Counted from the stretch's first letter, positions 24,774-34,932 are shown. The stretch: DNA of 41,322 nt from Verrucomicrobiota bacterium (GCA_003402705.1 QQNF01000031.1:1-41322); one strand, 5' to 3'. Numbers and translations are program-made. The notes: generated by a model not told the origin, from the sequence alone.

Positions 24774-25939
24774 AATCCCTTCTCTCCCTCGCGCTCCTCG
24801 CCACCCTATCTCTATCCTCCCCGGCCGCCCCCGCCGCCGACTGGTGGCCCGCCTCCACCGCCGCCGCCCTCGCCGCAGCCGGCCCTAACGCCTCGGAACT
24901 CTCCCGCGCCCTCCGCGAGGTCCCCGAAACCCAGCGCGACGCCATGCAGTTCCTCATCGACAACATGCCGCCCCCGGACCTCGCCTCCCTCAAGGCCGAC
25001 TTCCTCCTCGGCCACGTCGCCGACGCCTACGCCTCCATGGCCGTCGCCCCATGGGCCAAAGACATCCCCAAAGACATCTTCCTCAACGACGTCCTCCCCT
25101 ACGCCTCCCTCAACGAACGCCGCGACCACGGCCGCCGCAAGGTCCGCGACATCGCCGCCCCGCTCGTCATAGGCACCAAATCCCCCGCCCAAGCCGCCCA
25201 CGCCCTCAACCAGAAGCTCTTCCCCAAGGTCAACGTCAAGTACTCCACCAAACGCAAAAAACCCGACCAGAGCTCGCTCGAATCCCTCGAAAGCGGCATC
25301 GCCACCTGCTCCGGTCTCTCCATCCTCCTCGTCGAAGCCTGCCGCTCCGTCGGCGTCCCCGCTCGCGTCGCCGGCACCCCTCTCTGGACTAACCTCCGCG
25401 GCAATCACACATGGGTCGAAATCTGGGACTCAGGCTCATGGCACTTCGCCGGAGCCGCAGAACCTGACGGCAACGGCCTCGACCACGGCTGGTTCAAAGG
25501 CGACGCCGCCGCCGCCGATGACTCCAAACCAGCCCACCGCATCTACGCCAGCAGCTTCCGCCGCACCGGCACCGCCTTCCCCCTCGTCTGGGACCGCTCC
25601 ATCAACTGGGTCCCAGCCGTCAATGTCACCGCTCGCTACACCGGCGCCGCCCCACCCGCCGCCTCCGGCACCGTCCGCGTCCTCATCCGCGTCCTCGACA
25701 AACCAAACGGCACCCGCGTCGCCGTCCCCGTCTCCATCACCGACGCCGCCGACTCCTCCCGCTCCTTCTCCGGCACCAGCAGCAGCGACACCGCAGACCT
25801 CAACAACATCCTCCCTTTCCAACTCACCCCCGGCCACCAGTACCTCATCACCGCAGGCAAAGACCCCAAATCCTCCAGCACCACCATCACCGTCTCCTCC
25901 GAACCAGACCAGATCACCACCCTCTCCCTCCCGGAATAA
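24770..25939 (+). CDS. Secreted transglutaminase-like (Transglut_core) protein
   Basis: A 389-aa exported protein with a signal peptide (MKSLLSLALLATLSLSSPAA). A helical N-terminal part (about 30-120) precedes a transglutaminase/cysteine-protease fold. The expected Cys is in ATCSGLSILLVEACRSVGVP, followed by PARVAGT, the His in NHTWVEIWDSGSWH, and the Asp in AAEPDG. The whole triad is present. The last about 100 residues look like a carboxypeptidase-regulatory-like beta domain (GTVRVLIRVLDKPNGTRVAV). It probably works as a protease or amide hydrolase in the periplasm or at the cell surface. It is translationally coupled to the CBM9-like gene. Confidence 0.86.
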   Translation: MKSLLSLALLATLSLSSPAAPAADWWPASTAAALAAAGPNASELSRALREVPETQRDAMQFLIDNMPPPDLASLKADFLLGHVADAYASMAVAPWAKDIPKDIFLNDVLPYASLNERRDHGRRKVRDIAAPLVIGTKSPAQAAHALNQKLFPKVNVKYSTKRKKPDQSSLESLESGIATCSGLSILLVEACRSVGVPARVAGTPLWTNLRGNHTWVEIWDSGSWHFAGAAEPDGNGLDHGWFKGDAAAADDSKPAHRIYASSFRRTGTAFPLVWDRSINWVPAVNVTARYTGAAPPAASGTVRVLIRVLDKPNGTRVAVPVSITDAADSSRSFSGTSSSDTADLNNILPFQLTPGHQYLITAGKDPKSSSTTITVSSEPDQITTLSLPE

Positions 25940-26025
25940 CCTCCGCCCTCCCGGCCTCACGCGTTTGACGAATCTTCAGAACCACTCCACCCTGACCATC
26001 CTCCGAGACCGCCCACCACCACTAC

Positions 26026-26469
26026 ATGTTCTTCTGGATCTACGACATCCCCACATGGCAGCTGGCCTCCCTCTTCGCCGCTGTCTTCGTCGGCGTCACA
26101 TGGGCCGGAATCCTCCTCCTCAGCCCATTCATCAAAATCTGGCTCAAAGGCCAGGAAATCGTCCACGCAGAAGCCTTCCGCCAATTCAACGACATGATCG
26201 TCATGCGGCGTCAGCGCATCCAGAGCATCGGCACCGGCATCCCCGGCGTCCTCTGGTACGTCGTCGCCGTCGGCGCTGTCATCAACACCCTGCTCATCCT
26301 CTGCTTCCGCATCCGCTTCGACATCCACCTCTTCATCGGTGGCATGCTCTCCTTCTTCGTCGGCGTCGTCGTCTTCCTCGTCGCCGCCATGGACCACCCG
26401 TTCCGCGGCGACGTCAGCGTCGGTCCAGACGCCTTCCAACTCATCTACACCTCCATCATGGCTCGGTAA
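26026..26469 (+). CDS. Shortened DUF4239-type membrane protein (internally deleted paralogue)
   Basis: A 147-aa membrane protein collinear with both ends of the 267-aa protein at 3824-4627. The N-terminus (MFFWIYDIPT, VGVTWAGILLLSPF, WLKGQE) matches MFYWVYDIPT, VGVTWTGILFISPI, WLKSQE. From IVHAE the match resumes at ILHAE, and the tail DHPFRGDVSVGPD matches DYPFRGEVSIGPD. About 120 residues, including a membrane segment and the soluble region, are missing without loss of frame. It remains codon-biased like its neighbours, so it is probably functional. The AIM24-family gene follows 24 bases later on the same strand. Confidence 0.8.
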   Translation: MFFWIYDIPTWQLASLFAAVFVGVTWAGILLLSPFIKIWLKGQEIVHAEAFRQFNDMIVMRRQRIQSIGTGIPGVLWYVVAVGAVINTLLILCFRIRFDIHLFIGGMLSFFVGVVVFLVAAMDHPFRGDVSVGPDAFQLIYTSIMAR

Positions 26470-26493
26470 TCCAGCCCCCAACCCAACTCTCCC

Positions 26494-27195
26494 ATGGCTA
26501 CATTTGAAATCGAACACACCGAAGGCACCCGCTGGGCCAAAATCACCCTCGAAGACGAAACCATCGTCACAGAACGCGGTGCCCTCTCACACATGCGCGG
26601 CGACATCCGCATGAAAGGCCGCATCCCCGGCCCCATCCGCCTCATCCGCGCCGCCCTCTCCGGCGAAGATTCCTTCCGCCCCACCTTCTCAGGCACAGGC
26701 ACTCTCTTCCTCGAATCGTCCCTCGGCGGCTTCCACCTCATGGAACTCACCGAAGGCGAAAAATGGGTCGTCGATAGCGGCGCCTTCTGGGCCTCCGAAT
26801 CCCGCGTCCACCAGTCCTTCACCCGCGAACGCTTTATCACCGCTCTCCGTACCGGCGAAGGCTTCCTCAACTTCAAAACCAAAGTCGAAGGCCCCGGCAA
26901 GGTCATGCTCTGCGCCCCAGGCGGCGTCGAAGAAATCATCCTCTCCAAAGACAGCCCCAACAAAGGCCGCATCGTCGTCGACGGCAAACAGGTCCTCGCA
27001 CGCACCTCATCCGTCACCCACCGCGTCCAGTTCCCCGGCTGGATGCCATGGTCCAAAATCACCACCGGCGAACGCATCCTCCGCGTCTACGAAGGCGAAG
27101 GCCGCCTCCTCATCTGCACCACCCCCTACTGGCGCTTCAAAGTCATGCAGGAACGCAAACAGGCCCCCGGCACCCCAGACTCAGCCGCCGGCTGA
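26494..27195 (+). CDS. AIM24-family protein
   Basis: A 233-aa protein of the AIM24/TIGR00266 family. Motifs include an N-terminal beta-rich FEIEHTEGTRWAKITLE, ERGALSHMRGDI, SFRPTFSGTGTLFLES, GEKWVVDSGAFWAS, TGEGFLNFKTKVEGPGKVML and a C-terminal TTPYWRFK. It has no signal peptide or clear membrane segment. In yeast mitochondria AIM24 has a membrane-organising role, but bacterial members are uncharacterised. It lies directly after the short DUF4239 membrane gene and may act with it; that is an inference from spacing only. Confidence 0.88.
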   Translation: MATFEIEHTEGTRWAKITLEDETIVTERGALSHMRGDIRMKGRIPGPIRLIRAALSGEDSFRPTFSGTGTLFLESSLGGFHLMELTEGEKWVVDSGAFWASESRVHQSFTRERFITALRTGEGFLNFKTKVEGPGKVMLCAPGGVEEIILSKDSPNKGRIVVDGKQVLARTSSVTHRVQFPGWMPWSKITTGERILRVYEGEGRLLICTTPYWRFKVMQERKQAPGTPDSAAG

Positions 27196-27225
27196 CCACC
27201 CGCATACCCTCCCACCAACAAGTAC

Positions 27226-27392
27226 CGTCCCGTAGGGACGACCGGTTAGTAGCGCCGGGTGGCGCGAAGCGATACCCGGGGTAATCACCCGAAAATCCTA
27301 TCAACCCCGTAGGGGTTGGCCCCTCCCAACAAGCCAGCCGCATGCGCTGGACTGCGCTCTCCCCGCGCACGGAGTGCGCCTCCTAGCCCCTC
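27226..27392. repeat. Composite intergenic hairpin repeat, copy 3
   Basis: This gap (27196-27486) has no gene. It contains CGTCCC-GTA-GGGACG (27226-27240), AACCCC-GTA-GGGGTT (27303-27317), and GCGCAC...GTGCGC (27365-27379) with the flanking GGACTGCGCTCT and GAGTGCGCCT words shared with 12975-13020. The two GTA-looped hairpins flank a GCGCCGGGTGGCGCG / CCCGGGG segment. It falls at the junction of the convergent AIM24 and NuoM-like genes, where it may also stop transcription. The 27393-27480 remainder is C/T-rich. Confidence 0.68.
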
Positions 27393-27483
27393 CTCCTCTC
27401 TCGCCCTCTCCGACCCAGCGCCTCCTAGCACTTGGGAGCGATGAGCCCCCGCTCAAACCATCTCCCAACACGCCCCCCCTCAC

Positions 27484-27504
27484 CTCTCACTTCTCACTTC
27501 TCAC
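27484..27504. repeat. TTCTCAC heptamer array at the 3' end of the NuoM-like gene
   Basis: One imperfect unit, CTCTCAC (27484-27490), and two perfect TTCTCAC units (27491-27497, 27498-27504). They encode the terminal VRSEK and stop, exactly as in tilS at 20775-20795. Confidence 0.75.
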
Positions 27505-28872
27505 TTCCTCCCCCGCATGCATCGTCTCCGCGGCCGGCACCGCCGTCGCCAGCAGCAATCGCGGCACAATCCCGCACGCCACCAGAAATACCACAAACGC
27601 ACTCAGCGCCCACCGCTCCCGCACCAGCACATCCGGCACATTCGGTACACCCTTCGGCAGCACCCCCAGAAATAGCATCCCGTACATCCGCATGATGTGC
27701 ACCGCATTCAATGCCGTCGCCAGCGGCAGCGCCACCCCCAGCAGCGGATGACTCTCCAGCGCCCCGTGAAACAGCAGATCCTCCGCACAGTACCCTAACG
27801 TCCCCGGCAGCCCGATCAGCGCCAGCCCGCACACAAGGAAAAACACCGCCAGCCGCGGTGCCCGCACCGCCAGCCCCAGCGGCCCGCTCGGAGCCAGCGC
27901 ATCCGCCACCCTCACCTCCACCGCACGCAGCACACACGCCATCCCCATCGACGCCGCCGATACCACCATCCAGTGCACCAGCGCCCCAGTCACCCCTGCC
28001 ATGTTCCGCGTCGCCAGCCCAGCCAGAATGAACGAAGCCTGCGACACCGCAATCAGCGCCAGCAATCGCCTCGGCTTCCGCTCCGCAAACGCACGCACCG
28101 CCGCCAGCAGCGCCCCCGCCAGCGCCACCAATCCCGCCACATCCATCACCATCCTCCCAGCCTCCGTCAAGCCCTCAAGCTCCAGCCGCGCCACCATCAG
28201 TGCCCCCAGATGCCCGTTGAACAGCAACCCAGCCGGCAGCAGCGGCCCGCGCTCGAACAACTGCATCGTCCCAGCATGCAGCGGAAACACTCCCTTCCTC
28301 AGCACCGTCGCCATCGCCAGCAACCCAAGCGCCACTCCCCCGCCTTCCCGCAACCCTCCATCCACACCACTCACCTTCAGCAGCACCACCCCAACCGTTA
28401 GCAGCACCCCAGCCACCACCTGAAACCCTACCGCACGTCCCATTCCCGCCCGCGACCCGAACATCCCCGCCAGAAACGGCACCAGCGTCAGCCACCAGCC
28501 CACCGTCATCACCCCAAGATTCGCCGCCGCATTCGCCAGCGACGTCCCGCCTAGCAATATCAGCACCCCTGCCAGAAACGACCCGTCCGCATCACGCTTC
28601 GGAGCCATCAGCAGCACCGCCACCGTCATCAGCGCATAAAACACCAGCGGCAGCGCGGTCAACGGCCCGCTGTTCAGCCACGGAATCAGCGGATCCACCA
28701 CCTCCACCCCACCAGACGTGCCCCCACCCACCGCAAAACACAGCGCCGAAAACCCCGCCGCCATCAGCGCCGTCACCCGCCCCCGGCCCTCGCACCGGCT
28801 TGGCAACATCATCGCAACCACCAGCGGCGTCGCCACCCCGGCAGTCAGATATGGCAGAAAAAGCTCATTCAT
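27487..28872 (-). CDS. NuoM-like proton-channel subunit of the DAB-type carbon transporter locus
   Basis: A 461-aa, highly hydrophobic, about 12-14-segment membrane protein distantly related to the proton-conducting antiporter subunits (PF00361) of complex I. The region LRKGVFPLHAGTMQLFERGP resembles a degenerate form of the canonical WLPDAMEGPTP loop, and several charged channel residues look changed, so it may be a partner rather than a main channel. Its ATG overlaps the NuoL-like gene by 4 bases (ATGA). The order dabA - NuoL-like - NuoM-like implies a three-gene operon. The C-terminal VRSEK comes from the tandem heptamer. No complex I genes are nearby. Confidence 0.78.
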   Translation of the reverse strand: MNELFLPYLTAGVATPLVVAMMLPSRCEGRGRVTALMAAGFSALCFAVGGGTSGGVEVVDPLIPWLNSGPLTALPLVFYALMTVAVLLMAPKRDADGSFLAGVLILLGGTSLANAAANLGVMTVGWWLTLVPFLAGMFGSRAGMGRAVGFQVVAGVLLTVGVVLLKVSGVDGGLREGGGVALGLLAMATVLRKGVFPLHAGTMQLFERGPLLPAGLLFNGHLGALMVARLELEGLTEAGRMVMDVAGLVALAGALLAAVRAFAERKPRRLLALIAVSQASFILAGLATRNMAGVTGALVHWMVVSAASMGMACVLRAVEVRVADALAPSGPLGLAVRAPRLAVFFLVCGLALIGLPGTLGYCAEDLLFHGALESHPLLGVALPLATALNAVHIMRMYGMLFLGVLPKGVPNVPDVLVRERWALSAFVVFLVACGIVPRLLLATAVPAAETMHAGEEVRSEK

Positions 28873-30218
28873 AGTACCTCGACAGTTACCGGCTTCTCCA
28901 CCTCAACTCTCTCCTCAGGCACCGGATCCCCCTCAGGCTCGAATACCCCCAGCAGCTTCGCCACCATCAGCACCGGAGCCGCCACGAAACGGTCCACCAC
29001 CGAATCATAAAACCCCCGCCCTAGCGCAAACCGGTACAGCCAGTGCTGCACACTCACCGGCAGCATCGTCTCATAGTGACTCCCCGTCGCATCCAGATTC
29101 CCACCCGACGCCGCATGCAGCCGATGATAATCCCGCAGCATCGACGGGGTCCGCAGAAACTGCAGGGTCCGCAGCACCGCATGCCCGCCAATGTGCACCA
29201 GCGCCATCGTCGTCCACCCGAACCCGATCTCCGCAAAAATCAGCCCCAGCTGCGTCTGCGACGCATACGCCACCGATGTCTTCGCATCCGCACACGTCCG
29301 GTGCACCAGGGTCCCCAGAAACGCCGTCCCCAGCCCGATCACCACCAGCACCACCGTCGCCACCATCGACGACCGGATCAACGGCTCCGCCCTCAGCAGC
29401 AGATACGCCCCCGCATGCACCGAAATCGCCCCGTAAAACACCGCACTCGACGGCGTCGGACCCTCCATCGCCCGCGGCAACCACCCGTAAAACGGTCCCT
29501 GCGACGACTTCCCGGACGCCGCCAGCACCAGCAGCACCGCCAGCACCGTCGCCCCCGGCCCGTGCATCAGATTCTCCGCCTCAGGCCACGTCCCTCGAAA
29601 CATCGCCGCCCACGACGCCGCCCCGAACGAATGATGCGCCACAAAAATTGCTATCAGAATGCACAGGTCCGCCACCCGGTACGTCGTGAACACCCGCAGC
29701 GCATTCCTCACAGGATCCCGCCGGTACTGGAAAAACCCCACCAGCAGCACCGACGTGATCCCCACCAGCTCCCACCCCGCCACCAGCAGATCCAGCGATC
29801 CCGCAAGGAACACCAGAAGCGACCCCAGCGTGAACAGATGCAGCAGCAGGAAAAACCGGAAGAAACCAGGGTCCCGATGCAGATACCTCACCGAAAACGC
29901 CCCCACAATCCCCACCAGCACCACCGTCAGCAGCGCAAACGGCACCGACAAACGGTCCGCCAGCAGCACCACATCAAACCCGTAATCCCCCACCGTGAAC
30001 CAATGGCCCGCCAACATCGTCACAGAATCCACATGCCCGCGCCACAGGCTCAGCACCAGCAGCACCGCCGTCACAATCAGCAGCGCATACACCGCCTTCG
30101 TCACCCTCGAAATCGTCCGCTCCGCCAGCGTCAACCCGAACAGCCAGCTCAGACTGAGCATCAGCACCACCACGCCAGGCACCGCCACCAGCACACTCAA
30201 TAGTTTCTCGGAATACAT
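28869..30218 (-). CDS. DabB-like (NuoL-type) proton-channel subunit
   Basis: A 449-aa membrane protein of PF00361. It has the proton-channel features: Glu in LVAGWELVGITSVLLVGFF, Lys in LAASGKSSQGPF, and the loop YGWLPRAMEGPTPSSAVFYG. This is the cation-driven partner expected beside DabA in DAB inorganic-carbon transporters, where it couples ion flow to CO2 hydration by DabA. It follows dabA by 21 bases. It is shorter than typical DabB (about 500-550 aa). A second, more divergent PF00361 gene follows, so the membrane part is probably made of two proteins here. Assignment as dabB is by context. Confidence 0.88.
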   Translation of the reverse strand: MYSEKLLSVLVAVPGVVVLMLSLSWLFGLTLAERTISRVTKAVYALLIVTAVLLVLSLWRGHVDSVTMLAGHWFTVGDYGFDVVLLADRLSVPFALLTVVLVGIVGAFSVRYLHRDPGFFRFFLLLHLFTLGSLLVFLAGSLDLLVAGWELVGITSVLLVGFFQYRRDPVRNALRVFTTYRVADLCILIAIFVAHHSFGAASWAAMFRGTWPEAENLMHGPGATVLAVLLVLAASGKSSQGPFYGWLPRAMEGPTPSSAVFYGAISVHAGAYLLLRAEPLIRSSMVATVVLVVIGLGTAFLGTLVHRTCADAKTSVAYASQTQLGLIFAEIGFGWTTMALVHIGGHAVLRTLQFLRTPSMLRDYHRLHAASGGNLDATGSHYETMLPVSVQHWLYRFALGRGFYDSVVDRFVAAPVLMVAKLLGVFEPEGDPVPEERVEVEKPVTVEVL

Positions 30219-30239
30219 GTCAGGATATCGTTGTTTGGT

Positions 30240-33164
30240 TCATGCCGCCCCGATCCGCGCCACCGGCAGATGCTCCATCCGCCCCCGGTAATAATCACGC
30301 GACGTCGCCGCCTGCGGCAGCGGTTCATCATCTCCCGTCAGCGGCTCGAACGTCCCGTCCGCCCGCAGCACCTGAATCGCCCCATCCCCCGGATCCATCG
30401 TCGCCACCCGAATCCACTGGTTCTCCACAAACTGCGTCAGCTCAGGATTCGCCCTCACCACCTTCATCAGCCGCTCTGGCGTCGTCTCCACCACAAACAA
30501 TATCCTCACAGGTTCATGAATCTCCACCGTCTGCAGCGGCAGCCCCGTCCTCAAATCCCCCTGATACCCGTTCATCACCCCCACCAGCCCAGTCACATTG
30601 TGCGGCAGCTTCGTCCCGCACCCGTAAACTTCGTTGTCCACAAACGAAAAGTAATACTCCAGACTGATCCCCCCACACACCGGAATCACCGCCCCCAGCA
30701 CCCGCGCCAGCGCCTCGTCCTTCGGATCCAGCGTCGCATCATAACTCACCAGAAACGCCCGCCGGTCAAAGAACAACCCCCGCGTCTGCTCACGCCTCCC
30801 CACAATACACACCGCATTCGTCCCGTGCCCGTACTCCGGCCGCGGCTCCCCTAAATGCTCCGACCGCTCCCGCACATGCACTAACGCTTCCTCGGGCCCG
30901 AAATCCGGCGACGCCGCCTCAAACCGCCGCGTCCGCTCATGCGCACTCATCGCCCGCGCCTTGTCCAGCGACGCCTGCAGCCTAGCCAGATCCCCGCGGT
31001 GACCCTCAGGCACCAGATCCAGATCAAACCACTGAATCGCATCGCTGCACGTGTCATGGTACCCACCCACAAACCACGTGTCCTCAGGCACCGTGATCCC
31101 CTTCGCCCTCAACCCCTCACGCACCGCCGGCCGGTTCGCCATCGCCGCAAACAACCTCGCGTTAGGTGCCCCGCTCCGACCACCGCACGCCCCGCAATTG
31201 TACGCCGACTCATGCGGGTTGTTCAATGTCGTCGACCCATGCCCCAGCACCGCCACCACCCGCGCCATCCCCGCATGCAGCCCCGCCGGCCCCAGCACCC
31301 CAGCCACCCGCTCCACCTTCTCAGGCGTGCAGAACCCACTCAGCAACCCCGACGTCGCCTCCCGCGAGGCCTCGTCATCACTCATGAACGCCAGCTCGGT
31401 CCGCGGCTCCGGCAGAAACAACCGGTTCATCCGCTCCATGAACCGCGCATACACCGACGGCCGCAGCACCCGCAGCGTCAACGGAAAAATCGACAGAAAC
31501 CCCAGACACGCCGTACTCACCCACCCCCGCACCAGCGAACGCGACGACACATAACTGTTCTGCGCCACCTTCGCCCACACCCGCCTCAGCGCCTGACGCT
31601 TCTCCTGCATCCCCGCATGCTCTCCCACCGGCACTTCTCTCACTTCGTGCCCCGGCTTCACCACCACCGGACACAACGCCACCCCGCCGGCATCGTCAAT
31701 CCCCGCATAGTCAATCGCACACCCGAAAAACCCCGCCGCACCTAACGTCTCAATCTCCGGATCCACCTCCTCCAGCGCCCGCCGGATCGATTCCTCCCGC
31801 TCATCAATGCAGAACATCACCTGCGCCGCCAGCCGTCTGCTCTCAGGCACTAACCTCGGCATCCGCCGGTGCCGCGCCAGTGGCACCAGAATCTGCCGCT
31901 CATGCCGCCGCTCATACGCCAGATGCAGCAATCGCCGCCGCTCCAGACTCCCGAACGCCGCCACCTCCCGCCGCAAGGCCTCGAAACTCACCAACGGCAG
32001 CCCCAGCAGCTCCTCACTCCCCATCCCAATCAGCTGCGCCACATCAAACATCGCCGCCACCCCCACCTCCGCCTCCCGCATACCGCTCTTCCTCACCTCC
32101 CGCCACGACCGGCTCTCTCCAGCCAGATTACGCAGGGCCGTCACCGTATAGCATAATCTCAGCGCCAGAAACTCCAGCAGCGAACACCGCACCCGGTCAT
32201 GCGGAGCCAGCGACGGATCCTCCTCCAGCTTCCGGATCAATCCCGCCCACCCCGCCAGCGGCAGCAGCTCAGCCACCAGATAATCCTCCCATTCCTCCTG
32301 CGGCACCCCCAGCTCGCCTAACATCCTAAGCACCACATCCTCCGCATCCAGTCCCTCCGCCTCATGCGCCCGGAACATCTTGCCCACTCCCTCCAGATTC
32401 GCCGGAAACAACGACATCCCCTGCCCCATGATCCGCCGCGCCGCCCGCAGCAGCCCCAGCTCCCGCAACGGCATCGGCCAGTACGCAATCCCCTGGTCCA
32501 CATACGCACCCGTCAGCCGGATCAGCGGCGGATGCACGTAGTCATCCATGTTCAATCCCTCCGTGATCATCACCGCCTCAGCCGGCCGCTTCACCCGCAC
32601 CGCCTCACCAGCCACCGCCGCAGGCATCCGCCGCACACACGCCTCCCACAACGCCCGCGGATTGTCCCCCGCCAACCCAGCCTTCGCCGCCACCCCCAAA
32701 TCACCCCGGAACGACGTCAGCCACCCACCTTCCTCCAGATGCCACCGCAACGTCCGCGCCTCCGCCTCCCTAACCCCCGGCGCCAGCATCGCCGTCCGCA
32801 ATTCATGCCTCGTCAGCCGCCCGGGAATGATCACCCCATCAGGCTCCGCCCGCACCACCACCCGAACATCATCATCCGCTATCCGCCCCCGCGCCCGATC
32901 CTTCTGATAAGCCTCCTCCTTCATGTAAGGCTCCGCTCCAAACTCCCTAGCCGCCATCACCACCGCCTCATCAAACTTCAATTGCTGAAACGCATGCAGC
33001 GTGTTGTGGTGAATGAATACCCCGATCGGACCCTGCGCCGGTAGGTAATGCGCAGCATGATCGACCGCATGGCGCAGGGCCTCACGCGGACTGGCAGCTG
33101 GATGGCTGGTATGGTCGGTCTTCAAAGCGCCACAATAAAGCCCACTCCCGCCACCCCGCGCCAT
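30240..33164 (-). CDS. dabA: DabA inorganic-carbon transporter subunit (DUF2309)
   Basis: A 974-aa soluble zinc protein of the DUF2309/UPF0753 family, the catalytic part of the DAB dissolved-inorganic-carbon pump. It is thought to hydrate CO2 vectorially to bicarbonate with a beta-carbonic-anhydrase-like site. The expected ligands are all present: Cys452 and Asp454 in FCIDEREES, and His642 and Cys657 ([18 protein letters not shown]), with the known 15-residue spacing. The early motif [20 protein letters not shown] is typical. The start at 33164 has a strong GGGGAGGGG site just upstream. The ORF extends 132 codons further, but that part overlaps the divergent SulP gene and is unlikely to be coding. 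It is first in the operon with two membrane subunits. Confidence 0.94.
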   Translation of the reverse strand: MARGGGSGLYCGALKTDHTSHPAASPREALRHAVDHAAHYLPAQGPIGVFIHHNTLHAFQQLKFDEAVVMAAREFGAEPYMKEEAYQKDRARGRIADDDVRVVVRAEPDGVIIPGRLTRHELRTAMLAPGVREAEARTLRWHLEEGGWLTSFRGDLGVAAKAGLAGDNPRALWEACVRRMPAAVAGEAVRVKRPAEAVMITEGLNMDDYVHPPLIRLTGAYVDQGIAYWPMPLRELGLLRAARRIMGQGMSLFPANLEGVGKMFRAHEAEGLDAEDVVLRMLGELGVPQEEWEDYLVAELLPLAGWAGLIRKLEEDPSLAPHDRVRCSLLEFLALRLCYTVTALRNLAGESRSWREVRKSGMREAEVGVAAMFDVAQLIGMGSEELLGLPLVSFEALRREVAAFGSLERRRLLHLAYERRHERQILVPLARHRRMPRLVPESRRLAAQVMFCIDEREESIRRALEEVDPEIETLGAAGFFGCAIDYAGIDDAGGVALCPVVVKPGHEVREVPVGEHAGMQEKRQALRRVWAKVAQNSYVSSRSLVRGWVSTACLGFLSIFPLTLRVLRPSVYARFMERMNRLFLPEPRTELAFMSDDEASREATSGLLSGFCTPEKVERVAGVLGPAGLHAGMARVVAVLGHGSTTLNNPHESAYNCGACGGRSGAPNARLFAAMANRPAVREGLRAKGITVPEDTWFVGGYHDTCSDAIQWFDLDLVPEGHRGDLARLQASLDKARAMSAHERTRRFEAASPDFGPEEALVHVRERSEHLGEPRPEYGHGTNAVCIVGRREQTRGLFFDRRAFLVSYDATLDPKDEALARVLGAVIPVCGGISLEYYFSFVDNEVYGCGTKLPHNVTGLVGVMNGYQGDLRTGLPLQTVEIHEPVRILFVVETTPERLMKVVRANPELTQFVENQWIRVATMDPGDGAIQVLRADGTFEPLTGDDEPLPQAATSRDYYRGRMEHLPVARIGAA

Positions 33165-33291
33165 CCCCTCCCCATGGGGTATTGCGCACCCTCCCGAGGG
33201 GACCCCCGCAAACGGGTCCGGATTTACCCCGCCGAGGCTATGGGATTCCGCTCCCCGCCATGCGTCATTGTCCTTGTTCCCTGAATCCACC
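33165..33291. promoter_or_regulatory. Divergent control region between dabA and sulP
   Basis: The 127-base gap between the two outward-facing starts must hold both promoters. It includes the palindrome CCCCATGGGG (33170-33179), which is also part of the dabA ribosome site, and an imperfect inverted repeat ACCC...GGGT (33208-33223). No clear -10 or -35 was found. The arrangement suggests co-regulation of both carbon transporters. Confidence 0.4.
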
Positions 33292-34932
33292 ATGTCTAAC
33301 CCATCCCCTGCACCATCCGTGCCCGCCGGACCCGTCCCCGTCGGGAATCTCTCAGGCCTCGCCGCCTTCTGGAAAAACGACCTCCTCTCAGGCTTCCTCG
33401 TCTTCCTCATCGCCCTCCCGCTCTGCCTCGGCATCTCCGTCGCCTCCGGCGTCCCGCCCATCGCAGGCATCTTCACCGCCGTCATCGGCGGCATGCTCAC
33501 CCCGTTCCTCAGTAACTCCGAACTCACCATCAAGGGCCCGGCCGCCGGCATGATCGTCATCGTCCTCGGCTCCGTCCAGGAACTCGGCTACGAAGGCGCT
33601 CTCGCCGTCGGCGTCATCGCCGGCGTCATCCAGATCCTCTTCGGTGCCCTCAAACTCGGGACCCTCGGCGAATTCTTCCCCATCGCCGCAGTCCACGGCA
33701 TGCTCGCAGCCATCGGCATCATCATCATCTCCAAACAAATCCACGTCGCCCTCGGCGTCGCCGCTCACGCCAAGGAACCCCTCGAACTCCTCGCCGAAAT
33801 CCCCCACAGCATCGCCCACCTCAACCCGGAAATCGCCCTCATCGGCGGCGTCGCCCTCCTCCTCCTTTTCGGCCGTCTCTTCATCAAACACAAGTTCGTC
33901 CAGGCCATCCCCGGACCGATGCTCGTCCTCCTCGTCGCCACTCCCCTCGCCGTCTACTTCGACATCGCCCACCAGCACATGTACCAGTTCCAAGGCCACG
34001 AATACACCGTCGGCCCCAAAAACCTCGTCTCCCTCCCGCTCAACATGCTCAGCGGCATCAAACACCCGGACTTCTCACACGTCCTCTCCGCCGCAGGCCT
34101 CAAGTGGATCGTCATGTTCTCCCTCGTCGGCACTCTCGAATCCCTCCTCAGCGCTAAAGCCATCGACCTCCTCGACCCATGGCAGCGCCGCACCAACCTC
34201 AACCGCGACCTCCTCGCCGTCGGCGTCGCTAACACCCTCGTCTCCTGCATCGGCGGGATCCCCATGATCTCGGAAATCGTCCGCTCCTCCGCCAACCGCA
34301 ACAACGGCGCCCGCACCCGCTGGGCCAACTTCTTCCACGGCACGTTCCTCCTCATCCTCGTCGCCTCCGTCCCTTGGCTCCTCAACATGATCCCACTCGC
34401 CGCACTCGCCGGCATGCTCGTCTTCACAGGCTTCAACCTCGCCTCCCCCAAAGAATTCCGCCACATGTGGGAAATCGGTAAAGGCCAGCTCGCCGTCTTC
34501 CTCATCACCTTGATCGCCACCCTCGCCACCGACCTCCTCATCGGGATCGCCGCAGGCATCGTCCTCAAACTGATCCTCCACATGACCCAGGGCGTCTCCT
34601 TCGGCAATCTCTTCAAACCACGCCTCAAACTCGAACAGCACCCAGTCACCGGCGACACTTCCCTCCACGCCGAAGACGCTCTCATCTTCTCCAACTGGCT
34701 CCCCGTCCGCAGACAACTCCTCAACCTCAAGGACACCCCCAAACTCAACCTCAATCTCTCCAAAACCACCCTCATCGATCACTCAGTCCTCAAAAAACTC
34801 GAGGAAATGGCCATGGACTGGAAACTCGAGAACCGCGAACTCATCCTCGACGGTCTCGAAAACCACTTCCCCGTCTCCACCCACCCGCTCGCCGCCCGAA
34901 TCCGCCGCTCCAGTCTTCACCCCGCCTCATGA
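33292..34932 (+). CDS. SulP-family anion (probably bicarbonate) transporter
   Basis: A 546-aa multi-pass transporter of the SulP/SLC26 family. Motifs: [20 protein letters not shown] (first segment), [54 protein letters not shown] and the later region [21 protein letters not shown] short C-terminal STAS-like domain contains [14 protein letters not shown]. Proteins of this subgroup carry sulfate or bicarbonate. Divergence from dabA supports bicarbonate, but that is an inference. ATG 33292 is chosen; an upstream in-frame codon at 33268 is the alternative. Its TGA overlaps the DUF2490 start (ATGA). Confidence 0.9.
   Translation: MSNPSPAPSVPAGPVPVGNLSGLAAFWKNDLLSGFLVFLIALPLCLGISVASGVPPIAGIFTAVIGGMLTPFLSNSELTIKGPAAGMIVIVLGSVQELGYEGALAVGVIAGVIQILFGALKLGTLGEFFPIAAVHGMLAAIGIIIISKQIHVALGVAAHAKEPLELLAEIPHSIAHLNPEIALIGGVALLLLFGRLFIKHKFVQAIPGPMLVLLVATPLAVYFDIAHQHMYQFQGHEYTVGPKNLVSLPLNMLSGIKHPDFSHVLSAAGLKWIVMFSLVGTLESLLSAKAIDLLDPWQRRTNLNRDLLAVGVANTLVSCIGGIPMISEIVRSSANRNNGARTRWANFFHGTFLLILVASVPWLLNMIPLAALAGMLVFTGFNLASPKEFRHMWEIGKGQLAVFLITLIATLATDLLIGIAAGIVLKLILHMTQGVSFGNLFKPRLKLEQHPVTGDTSLHAEDALIFSNWLPVRRQLLNLKDTPKLNLNLSKTTLIDHSVLKKLEEMAMDWKLENRELILDGLENHFPVSTHPLAARIRRSSLHPAS

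Noticed and set aside
27196..27486. CRISPR array or tRNA in the repeat-rich gap
   Set aside because: The repeats differ in sequence and spacing; there are no regular direct repeats with unique spacers and no cloverleaf.
27487..30218. NuoL/NuoM-like genes as part of respiratory complex I
   Set aside because: No other nuo genes are near, and both are coupled to dabA, which points to the DAB carbon transporter.
33165..33560. N-terminal extension of DabA by 132 codons
   Set aside because: It would overlap the divergent SulP start, has no homologous motif, and the internal ATG at 33164 has a strong ribosome site directly before the conserved region.
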